From positions 12,648,330-12,712,329 of the forward strand of contig NC_037648.1 of NCBI RefSeq assembly GCF_003254395.2: a stretch of DNA of 64,000 bases. Direction: 5' to 3'. Position 1 is the first letter of the stretch, and each line of letters starts with the position of its first letter. This document shows, in pieces, positions 11,959 through 22,334 of the stretch. Below the pieces are notes generated by a model. It saw only the letters and a list, made by a program, of their open reading frames with translations, was not told where the DNA came from and made no database searches. The DNA comes from Apis mellifera. Lineage: Eukaryota; Arthropoda; Insecta; Hymenoptera; Apidae. Both the position numbers and the translations under genes were made by a program.

Positions 11959-12015
11959 AATAAACTTGTATCATAAACTGACCAATAAGACTCGTATATT
12001 TCCACGTGTGTGTGA
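11959..12015 (+). promoter_or_regulatory. Distal polyadenylation signal with GT-rich downstream element
   Basis: AATAAA at 11959-11964 is followed about 45 nt later by a GT-rich stretch (cgtgtgtgtgacgg near 12004-12017). This is the classical order of hexamer, cleavage site and downstream element. It is the best candidate for the distal end of the junctophilin-like transcript. Confidence 0.45.
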
Positions 12016-12019
12016 CGGA

Positions 12020-15000
12020 TCAGAAAGGAAAATTATTAATTCTTGGATAGAGTTAATAACAATAATTCTCTACCGTGCGAGAGAATGAAGAAACGCACGG
12101 ATATTTCTGCCTCTATTTTATACACGTTGTTACAATATATTCTTCTTTTCCATAGCGGATATATACAAAGTAACGCGAGAAACTTGTGAATAATTCACAG
12201 TTTCGATTAAAATGCACAGATCGGGAGAACACGTTGCACACTAGTCGAGAGAACGTAGTCTCGATAAACAGATTAATGCTTCCTCGCGTCAATTTATTTT
12301 CGCTCTCTCGAAGACTCATACCCCGTTATTTTTGTTATAATATATTTTTTCGCCTTTATCGAAATTTATCTATAGCCGCAATCGTAAAACGATCCACATC
12401 CATATATAGATATACACGAAGTATTTTTCTATGTTTATCGTCTAGAATCTCGACGAGATAGAAAGATAACAGTAACGAGTGTGTTCGCTCGTGCAGCCTT
12501 TTGCGTGTATCGCATCATTCCAGTCACGTGCCCGGTCTGACCTCACACGGTGATGCATACACGTCGCTATCGATGTCATTCTAGCTGGTGAACATGCGAC
12601 CGAGCGAAGCGTCGACGCAAAACGTGACCGAATCCGATACCGAAACCCCCTCCCCCCCCCCCGTTCCTACGCCACCTATGATCGCAAGTTTTTACCAATC
12701 CAGACGCTTACGAGACGACGACTATCGATTTAAACTTGGGGGAAAAGAGTAATTTCGACACGTATTAATACGATGATAAAGATTGGGAAAATCTATCATT
12801 CGCCCGTATCGTATTATCGATATATCCATTCACGATAAAATGCGAGGAGAGAATTAAAGCGGCTCATCTCGATTGAATCGCACGCTAACCGATAATAACC
12901 AAGCCACGATCGATCGATCGACCGAAAAGACTCTAATTTTAAACCGATGAGTAATCCCCGCTAGGGAAACAGACAGGTGGTTTTAATTCGTCACTGGTTC
13001 GCAACGAGTGTGACGGATTGTCCGATCCACAGGCCCGATAAACGTTATCTTCCCTCCGGCATTATCGTTTCCCTCTTACGAAAGCATCTCGGTTTCGTTG
13101 CCCGATCATCGAGCCAGCGGCGCGTCGCCCAAAATATATTTCGAATCGCCTAATATAGAACAGCGTGTGTGTATCGCCGTGGCTCATGACGCGGCTAGAT
13201 AAAACCTATTGCGCAGAGAGATTATTATACACACGAATAAAGCAGTTCTTTATCTGTCCCTTGATCACCGCAATGATTTATCGGTTACATAGGATGGGTA
13301 CTTCGACGTGGTAAACATTTTAATTCTTTATATCCTCAATTTTTCCTTTCGTTATCGAACTTTCCCTTTTTTTGTCTCTCCTTCCAATATCGATCGAACG
13401 TACTCGATGCAGACGCATTTGTATATTTATATATATTTTAGGCGCAACTGGTCATCAGCTGGTTTCCTTTCTCTTCGTGACAGTTTGGTACTTATCTCTT
13501 ATCTCCGCTTTCCTCGTTTGCTATCGTGTGGAAATGTCGTCGACATTGAGAAAGGAACGATAAAAAGGAACGGCCGATAACCTAGACCAAGGGAATAGAA
13601 CGCGTCGATATTCTTACGCCTCGCAACGGCGTAGAAACGGGCAGGGTTTCTACAGGGAGATTCTACGAAAAGAATATTTGTCGATTCTTATCATTCGGCT
13701 TAATGAATAATCCCTGAATTTTTGTTGAAAATATCCAAGTTGCTTTTCGATAGAAATTATTCTTGTTCCCCCTCGTTGGAGATGTGACCACTCGTCACGT
13801 TGCAACGCGATCAAGATAAACGATAAAATCGAGTGTTTATTTTTATTCGATTTATCGCATTCCACCGATCGAAACTGTTTTTCAATAAACCATAGTATGC
13901 ACAGTCTCGGGAATATGAATATTAATTTCATGTTCGCGTAATCTGAACTTATATAATCGTCTACGAGCGATAACGCGAACCTACCGCGTGCTGCTCTTTG
14001 ATTACAGACATTTGTTGAACCTAACTAACTAACATGATCATATGATCCTTCGCTATAAATGTGGTACGCGAAAAACTCGATGCACGATGTATACGAATTT
14101 GCAGTTTCAGAATAACTTTGTGTAGAAACAATTCTTATCGAGAGATCGTACGTATATCGAGGGTAATTTTTGAAATAATCGAAAAGGAGAATATACATTC
14201 CCTTTAATTTAAAGTTTAAGAAATATCTGGTTGCTTCGATAACGTGCACGTGATCCCAAAATTTTTCTAGGTTACGAATGTTGATGAACAGAATGTTGAA
14301 ATCGTGAATGGAAATCGTATTCGAATATTAGGTCAAGAGAGAAAATGAGGATTAGGGACGGTTCGATCGATGAATGCTAATCTCGTATATAATAAAAAAC
14401 GAACGAATCCGGAAGAGAGAATCAACGATTCGTTTCTTTTTTTTTTTCCACTTTCTTTTCTTTATCATTCCCTATCTAATCGCATCCATTTTATATATAC
14501 ATATATATATCCTTGACACGTGGCTTCGGATGCCATACATACACAATCTACAAATTTTATACGAAACCTAACGACATCTATCTAATCCCAAAAAATAAAA
14601 ATAAAAATAAAAAAAAAATACCATTAACATTATCGAATTAGATCTATCGAAATCTAATTTCAAACCGATCAAACATAAAATAAATTACAGCATTGTGTAT
14701 TTGAAGGTAACGAACCATGGTGAGGCAACGTTCCCAAGTTCGTTGACTTCGTTGAGGTTAACGAGGATGTGAATGATAAAGAAAAAAGAGAGAAAAAAAA
14801 AAAAATTCGATAATCGTTATGCAATAGCCTAATAACTCGTCGATGGCTGCACCCTATTCGCCGGTTACGCCTTTGCCAGTGGAACGGGACGTCCGTAACA
14901 TGTAACATATAATACGAGACACGCACGACGTGCACGTGCGTGAGCTGACCTCGCTCTGGCCACGTACCTCCCGCATGGCTCTCCAGCGATTCGCGTGCTG

Positions 15001-18000
15001 TAGCGCCTAACGAGAGACCTTCGAGTGTACGAGAGAGAAAGAGAAAGAGAGGAGGGGAGGGGGAAGAGAGATGTGGAAACCGCGTGTGTCGCGCACACGC
15101 AAGGATCCCAGCGATCGTCGTGCGCCTCTTCTCCCGAGAGCAAACGCAGAAAACCATCTTTCCCCCACTACCACCGTACCACATACTAGTTCTCATACAT
15201 TCTCGTTCGTTCCATCGTCCCAAGTAATAAACGCTACTCTCGATTACCTTTCTCCCGTCCGATCCGCTCGTTCGACGCCTTCGAATGATTCACATGCCGC
15301 GGCCACGTTTCTTTTTTTCTTCTTCCCCCCCGTGTTCATCGTTCCTTTCCCTCTCCCTCCCTTCTTCCATCCCCACCACGCGTAATTGAATTATTATTCG
15401 TTATGACGGGAAACTGTTGCGCGCCGTTGCACACGAAATATATTATATCTGGGTTTCCTGCGTTTTCTGGGTTTCTAGGGAACGTACGCGGTCCAACTCG
15501 CGTACACCGAATGTTTACTCGTCCATGCGAATTTCCGTTCGATCGTACGTTTTTTTTTTTTTTTTAACAAATTATTTATTTTATTCCAAAAATAAAATAG
15601 GAGTCTATTATTAATATTTACGAAATTCCGAAAGAATGTTGAAACTGTCGGTGGCAAAGGTTTCGCGATTTTCGCAAAATTGAATTCACGGATATAATTT
15701 TACCTAGTTATATTATAGGTAATTTGAAGCGAGCTAGAATCATGCACAGTCCCGGTAATTTAGAACTGGCAATGGTTCTCCTCGTGGAATAGACTGTGAG
15801 CGTAATGGGGAAAGTGTATCGTGTACACGTGTCTGTGTCTATTAAATATATAGGCTCTGACAATAGAAAAATCTATTTTCACCGGTGTTCTCGCTGGCTG
15901 CTTTGCTTCTTTTCTTTTTTTCCTTTTTTTCTCTCTTACAGAGAAAAAAGTCGCGGTTCGTGATTGCCGGGAAGCAAAGTTCAAGTTTCACCTTCTTTTC
16001 TACCATATTATTCCAGCTCCACTCTTACTTTAGTTGCAGCCATTATTTTGAAGCGGCAATGCGATTATCGATCCGTAACTTTTCAACCGATTTACATATA
16101 GAAACGAGCAAAACGAAAAACTCGCTTTTTTGTACTTGGATATTTTAATGTTTTAAAAAAAAAAAAACATTGGAAAGATGATCGGATCAATCGATAAAAT
16201 CGACGAAAAAAAAAAATAAATAAAAAAGGGAGAAGGAAAAAGGGAATCGCAAGAGCGGCTTTTGCGAAGTATCTTTCGTCTTCGACTTTCCAACAGAATA
16301 GATTACATTATGCTCGCGCAATATTTCGCAATCGCAAAATCGAGAAATCAGGCATCGACCAGTTACTTGCAACGAGACCGCACCAAGGTTCGCGTTTTCA
16401 CGAGGGGAAAAACGATCGTTAATGATCCCCAACCGTGTACAACTACCGGCCTACGAATTGATTGAAACGGTACGGCCCTGGGATAACAATTTCTTCATTT
16501 AATTTATACATTACGCTATCGATAGTTTCTTTATCAATATTTTGACAAGTAAAAGGAAAAAAAGTTTACTCTATCTGTGTAATTTTCGATGTAAATTTCT
16601 GTGACATGGTCGCTTCTATGTGTTTTTCCTCGAGATAGGCGAGATAACCCGTGTGTTAACTCCGTATACACAAAATGATATTAATTGTATATAATGTAAT
16701 CAGTATTTTTCATAATTCAATTAAATCAATTAAATCTTCTAATCCGATGAATCCATTTATCAAATTCTTTTGTAAACGTTGACAATATATATTCAATTGA
16801 AGCGATAATATTGTCAGATTGATCGAAAATTGTTTCGATGTGCGAAACAATAAAGGAAAAGCGAGGTCTCCTCTAATATGCGCGATTTCTTTCTAATACG
16901 TTAGATTTCTTTATTGACTTGCATAGAGGAGCATGAGTTGTGCGAAATGCGTGGCATATGACTAATCGAGAAAATCATTACCCGTTGTCATTGTATAGCA
17001 ATTGTATTCAATAACAATGCCCGTGTGCAGAAAAGAAGAAATGAAATTTTCTCCCTTGCGCGAATCGTACGAATAGATACGGTAATATTATTTTCATGTT
17101 CTCGCGTGGTACTATTATGAAGAAACAATCCATTTATCGCACGACCGTACACAACGGCACCTCGAAGCTATTTCACAGATATTTTTGTATCTCTCCGTTT
17201 CCTACTCTCCTTCACGAGTCCTTTAATTCTCGATACGAGCGAACGAACAATATATATATATATATATGTATATATCTATAACTTTATCGTATGCCACGTG
17301 TCGGCACACTTATACAGCCCGCACACATGCCAAGATCGCCTCTACTACATCGGTCTTAAAGCAAGTTAATGTCGATAATAGAGTCACGACGTAGTAAGTT
17401 CCTGGCCATACATTGACACCGTGCCGCGGTGACGGACAAACCGCGACAGAATTAAAATTCACCGAGATGTCACGGCACTTGCTATAACTGTGTTGCGATT
17501 TCATCGTATCGTGTATCGATTTGGAATTACGCGTGAAACAATGCCTGGCGAAACAAGCGGGAGAACGATTCGCATTTATGGCTCTCATGGCCTCGAGCGA
17601 AAGGTGAACGATTCCCCGTCAAGGTAAATATTATTATGCCATTTTCTAGCGGGGTATCGTTCGACTTTGTATTACCATCCGATGGCGTAGTTATATGATT
17701 ATTTATTACATTATACAGCGAGGCTTGAATTATGTATATACACTATTTCCTAGAGTAAGCTTGATAATTAACTAAATAAATGATGCATTGCGCTAGAGAT
17801 ATTTGCGAACTACGCAATATTTGATAGCTTACAAATGGTAATAGTTATTTCTGGTTGCGATGTTATTTTAGAGGGAATTTATCATTTTTTTTTTTTTTTT
17901 TTTTTCTGTTTCGAAAATCAAGGCACGTATTCATGAAGCGTTTGCACATTTGTAGAGTAATGAAACCTCAATTTCTCAACAGTCCCCTGCCTGTGATGGC

Positions 18001-18100
18001 ATTACGGAATATAAACAAACACGGCGCGTGTAGTTACATCCCCACGATGCCAGTACGAAATTTGCATCGTTCTCCCCTTTCACAGTCGACTTAACGTAAA
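12020..18100. other. Intergenic region without a supported gene
   Basis: I found no ORF with coding-like composition and paired splice sites. The region contains a poly-C run at 12652-12662, a CG-richer patch with scattered short ORFs on both strands at 14850-15370, poly-T/poly-A tracts (15549-15565, 16153-16167, 17885-17906) and an AT run at 17249-17277. Two ORFs, 17310-17588 on the minus strand and 17855-18094 on the plus strand, lack any family resemblance I can name. The end of the second (after an ATG at 17996) reads like an Arg-rich presequence, but it has no continuation. Confidence 0.5.
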
Positions 18101-18111
18101 GAATCTCCACA

Positions 18112-18157
18112 CGGAAGCGATAATGGCGGCGAACCATTTATAGCTGTGCGCATGCGC
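18112..18157. promoter_or_regulatory. Candidate housekeeping-type promoter: Ets, YY1/Pho and NRF-1-like sites
   Basis: Within 46 bp there are CGGAAG (18112-18117, Ets/GABP core), AATGGCGGC (18122-18130, GCCAT-type YY1/Pho core on the opposite strand) and the perfect palindrome GCGCATGCGC (18148-18157), which matches the NRF-1 (insect ewg) consensus. This combination is characteristic of TATA-less promoters of broadly expressed genes. It lies 2.5 kb upstream of the RB1CC1 start codon. Direction cannot be read from the palindrome, so it may serve RB1CC1, an unrecognised leftward transcript, or both. Confidence 0.5.
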
Positions 18158-18457
18158 GTTAAAATTATCTCGGTCGATGACAGCGCTATCATCTCTACAA
18201 GTTCTTTCGAAACTATATATTTGTACGAATATAATTTTCTACCTTAAATTTATGAGAAAATAGAACGATGCAAATACATTCAATCGTGATAAAAATTACT
18301 AATTATTCGAAAAGAAATTTATCAATATAATATCAATTGTGATTGACAACTTATAATTTATCATCGTATTACATCGATTCGTATTTCATTTTTTAGAAAT
18401 CATTAAAAGAAAATTATTCATCGTTCGTATGATATATATTATGAAGGATTGACTTAC

Positions 18458-18580
18458 TTAAAACGCAGTATATTTCAATCGAGGAGGAATAACAGTGGTT
18501 TCCATTTCATCAACGACCAATTGCTGCGCATGACACGGTTCAAACGACATGGATACCCAAGGAATAGGAAGTTTCAACAT
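18458..18580 (-). other. Possible minus-strand first exon with a 40-codon ORF ending at a splice donor
   Basis: Read on the minus strand, an ATG at 18580-18578 opens 40 codons (MLKLPIPWVSMSFEPCHAQQ...) with less repetitive composition than its surroundings. The ORF ends in TAA, and GTAAGT follows directly at 18457-18452, an excellent donor. No downstream minus-strand exon could be identified, so this may be a noncoding first exon or coincidence. It lies head-to-head with the presumed RB1CC1 leader, as expected for a divergent promoter. Confidence 0.2.
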
Positions 18581-18752
18581 TCATTCATGATACACGCAAT
18601 ACACTGTATCCGTTATCGAATTTCGTCACAAAATGCTCGCACACTCTATAATAATGTAAAAGGGGATGGAGAAAGGATGAAAATAAAACGTTCAACTTAA
18701 AATTTTTACAATATAACTACGCACATGTTCAAACTACTGCACGCATCGCACA

Positions 18753-18779
18753 CGCCATCTTTGTACTGTTGAGATGGCG
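18753..18779. promoter_or_regulatory. Inverted repeat of CGCCATCT (YY1/Pho-type core)
   Basis: CGCCATCT (18753-18760) and AGATGGCG (18772-18779) are perfect reverse complements separated by 11 bp. Each half contains GCCAT, the core of YY1/Pho sites common near insect and vertebrate transcription starts. The sequence immediately to the right changes to the GC-richer presumed 5' leader of RB1CC1, so this is a plausible core promoter for it. Confidence 0.4.
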
Positions 18780-20682
18780 CGTCGATCGCGAACGAACAGC
18801 TGAGAGGCGAGTGGAATATCTGCGTAAGCTAAGCACACAGAGAGCAGACGTTCTGTCCTCCGTGCTCGACCAGGCCTGGACTCGGCAGTAAACAGCTGGC
18901 GACGCGATGCGTCAGAGCAAAATGTCGAACGGGACTGCGCCAAGCTAGTTGCCCCCCTACCTTCTCTCTTTGGCACGGTGCAAGAGCTTTATAAAAGTGG
19001 ACATTCTCGGGCAAGCGTTCGGCGCATTCGCGGTGAAAATTCGGCAGCAACGTGAAGCACACAAGTGTCAGTAACAATATCTGAACGGGAGATACAACAA
19101 ATAAAGGCATAAACGAGAAAATCCGTAGCGAAAGTGGAGTTTCTTTGTTTCGTGCTTCGATCTCTGCGCATACGTTCCCGTGCGAGTGGCGCAGCATTGT
19201 TTGTGTGGTCGGTACGTCATTCTCAGCGTATACACGGTTCGTCACGATATAAAACAAGATCCTGGCGTCCTGTGTGATATCGCGTCGGGTTTTTTCATCT
19301 ATGAACAAGCATAGAATACTGTCGTTCGTGTCGTTCTCCGTCCGAGTCTAGACAACGTAACAGAGATTCAGAGAAAAGATTGTTAGCCTTTCGTGTACGC
19401 GCGAGTGCTTTGTTTTGACGAGCAGCTGATCCGGGACTACTCGTTTATCGCGTCGACCAGTCCTCCATCGCTGCAACGGTGATTCTATTCCAACGATTTT
19501 ACTCGTGTTCGATATTCGTTCGCGTACACAAAATTATTGTACGGTGACTGCCTCGTAAACTGTGTTTAAAGAGATCGTCGAGCCGTAGCAAGAGTGCTTC
19601 GTTACATCACAAAATCCGGAGGACGCGATCGACCGATACTTAGAGGAGCAACAGTACACAACCTATACAAAATAATTTTCTTCGATGACAGGCGGATGAC
19701 CAACAACACAAACAAGAATTGTTATTACGTGATATTTTATGGTGAAGTGATCGACTGTAGGAAACTTTTTCAAGTGTATCAATTAATCTTTCCGTTTTCA
19801 AGGGATTCTACGTTCCCATTCGTTCTCATCCCCTCTGGTCGGAACGAAAATCACTCAGAGCCGTCCTGTAAATAACGATCGTGGGTTCAAGCGGACAGTA
19901 TATCTCGGTCTGCCTGTCATTTACCTATCCGATCGTCCGGACCTTTTTAAGAGATTGTAACAATAGCTTCCCTCCCAAAGGCTGTGGGATTTCTTAGTTA
20001 CCGATGATCTCGTGATATATTACTTTTTCATTTCGCTTCTACTATTACACCTACTATTATTCTTTCGTGAAATATTTCAACGAATCTTCAAAGGAGTGCT
20101 TGAAGGCAGCCAGATCTAACGACACAATCGCTGTTTTCCTTCGAACCAATCTTATACACGTTATATATATATATTATATATATACACACACATTATATAT
20201 ATATATACACACTCACACACACGTATAGTATCGTATTGAATTTCTCGAGCTTTTTCGCTGTTGCTCGTCTTTTCGTTTACGCGCGCGACTCTACGCACGG
20301 TATATCCAGCTTCTACATCGATACTTGTCGATCACGGCGGAAGATAACGAGGAAACAACGTACGTACGAAACACTCGACAACGAGACGCGGTGCAAAGCT
20401 GGTCGAACGCTAGCTCGAGTTTGCGTGAATCGACGACGACGACGAACGGATTGGTGATCGATGCGGCATAAACCCGAGGGGGCCGTACTCGCGAGCGCTG
20501 TGAAACGAGGGGTACGGCCCCGATCGAGCTGACTACAGGAGTCGGCCTGAGGTGACAGCTCCTCTTCGTCGGGCGTCGCGAATACCGGACGCCAAGAACC
20601 ACCGAATGCCAGTGGAGTCTTTTGGGCGGGCTGGCCGTTTCACTCTTGTCGTCGGACTAGAAGAAGCTTGACCGGCCCGAAA
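18780..20682 (+). other. Presumed promoter-proximal region and 5' UTR of RB1CC1
   Basis: GC-richer than the flanks, without a convincing protein-coding frame. Short upstream ORFs are visible, such as an ATG at about 18922 (MSNGTAPS-stop). An AT/AC dinucleotide block spans 20160-20222. The last 200 nt are strongly structured (see the hairpins at 20479-20561). Whether the leader is continuous or spliced cannot be decided from sequence, and the transcription start is unknown. Confidence 0.45.
20479..20561 (+). other. Two strong hairpins in the RB1CC1 5' leader
   Basis: GGGGCCGTAC (20479-20488) pairs perfectly over 10 bp with GTACGGCCCC (20512-20521). Directly after it, GAGCTG (20526-20531) pairs with CAGCTC (20556-20561). 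Both lie 120-200 nt before the start codon. A GC-rich 10-bp stem in a leader is expected to slow ribosome scanning, so translational control of this autophagy scaffold is a reasonable inference if the segment is in the mRNA. Confidence 0.45.
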
Positions 20683-20750
20683 ATGCTGTATATATTCCAC
20701 GTGGACACCGGCACCACCATCACCTTCGACATTAAATTGGCGCTGCAGAC
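20683..20750 (+). CDS. RB1CC1 exon 1: start of the ubiquitin-like domain
   Basis: The ATG at 20683 is preceded by A at -3. The peptide MLYIFHVDTGTTITFDIKLA matches the first beta-hairpin of animal FIP200 (an MKLYVFLVNTGTTLTFD-like start). It ends after two bases of codon 23 at donor AC|gtgagt. The start is chosen by this family match, since upstream in-frame sequence shows no similarity. Confidence 0.95.
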
Positions 20751-22303
20751 GTGAGTATCGCTTCACTAGTGCTTCCGTTTGTTTACTCCTCCTGTTGCTA
20801 TTTACGTTCGTAATAGGTTAGGATCTTGCGTCATGCGTATTTCGTCGATTTGCTTTTACTTTGTTTATTTGCGAGTTGCGTTGGCTAATCATCGATTAAT
20901 TCGCAAGTATTTCGTATCGCACAAATATATTTGAAAATTTTTCTATTTTAAAGATATTTGATTTTTTGATTCCTAAGAATTTATAAATAGGGAAAATATC
21001 ATTTCTTAAATATTAAATACATCTATTACTCTTTATTCGTTCGATAGATAAAATATTTTATTTTTCCTTTATCTATTATATACTTCATCAACTCGTATTT
21101 TTTTCGCTTAACGAATAAATAGATAATTGGCCTAGACGCGGTGTCGAGCAAATTCGTTTTTCATTTAAAAGAATGAAGGCACCTCTTAGTCGTTGATTAT
21201 TCGTCCCGAACAAAAAAGGACGAAGCATTAAGCTTGACCCTCGATAAATCCTCGACAAGTTTATTCCTCACGTTTCGTCGAATATAGGACAAGTAATTGT
21301 ATATTGCGTTACAGAAATTTAATTAACATCATCGTCAAAGTATTTTTATTATCATATTTCTTATCGAATATCGTGCCATTTTGCTTTTTGACGATTTATG
21401 GTAAATATTTCGTTTATACATCGACGAATACAAAATACAATTTTTAAAAGAGCCGGAAATTCACAAAGATCACATTGATCCCATTGATAAAGGAACAACG
21501 CTACGATATATTTGTTTCAAATCCTCGCAATTGAATACTCACTCCGAGTGATCCGACCGTACAGCGTTCTATTTGCTTACGAGTAAAAATTCTAACAGGC
21601 ACGTTCGATATTATTGCCAGATTAAACTCCCTCGTTAAACTCTCGCCGATGGTTATCGGACCGAGGCTCGCTGCTTTGAATGCTGCCCGTTGCGGAAACT
21701 CATTTCTTCGAGCGCAAAAGTCCCCTGTATACGCACACATCCTTTCTCGTGGATAGCCGGTTCACACGAGTCGTTTTTTTGCAATAAACAGATCCGCTTC
21801 CTCGACCACTACCTCTCTATATCGAATAAATACACGTTAACGCGTCGAAAAGTTGTCTTCTCGCCTCTGCGTGTTTTGTCGAGCCTTTTTTTCTTTTTCT
21901 CTCCGCTCCTTTGTGTTTTAATCTTTTTTTTTTTCACCCAAGAAGAACCTTCAAACGGAGGCAACAAACTTGCGCGCGATAATGGAATTCGCGCGTTCTC
22001 TCGCATTCTCTCGTATATGCGAATATTTTCAAATATGTAAATATTTCACTTTGAACCTGTACACGCGGCAAACAATCCTCGCTCATTAACTAATAAAGCA
22101 CTTTTAGCACAATTCTATGAATATTTCTCGTTACTGCACAGATGGATGATTTAATGTCGTTGTTATTTCGCAGTAAGTAACGCTGTTTATATTCCTAACT
22201 ATACAATACACTCAAGCGTGAAATCCCGTTATTAGAAACACCGTAGAACTCGAGGCAATCTGTTAGGCAACAATATTTCTTATCGAATAATTTCACCGAT
22301 TCT

Positions 22304-22334
<31 letters not shown>

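Larger units (their letters stand above)
8450..12010 (+). other. Probable long 3' UTR of the junctophilin-like gene
   Basis: Sequence after the TAG at 8447-8449 has no supported coding potential. It begins with a structured, GC-rich segment (8475-8592) and then becomes AT-rich with microsatellites: AT runs at 11100-11178, GA runs near 11226-11250 and a long TTA/ATT array at about 11611-11725. AATAAA signals occur at 8607-8612 and, much later, at 11959-11964, so short and long 3' UTR forms are both plausible. Long 3' UTRs are common for insect muscle and nervous-system genes. The transcript end is inferred. Confidence 0.45.

Noticed and set aside
14669..15223. 184-codon minus-strand ORF in the intergenic region
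   Set aside because: Ser/Arg/Leu low-complexity translation from CT/GA tracts, no recognisable domain and no paired splice sites.
18829..19308. 159-codon minus-strand ORF upstream of RB1CC1
   Set aside because: It overlaps the GC-richer presumed 5' leader in antisense. It has one hydrophobic patch but no signal-peptide arrangement or family match that I can support.
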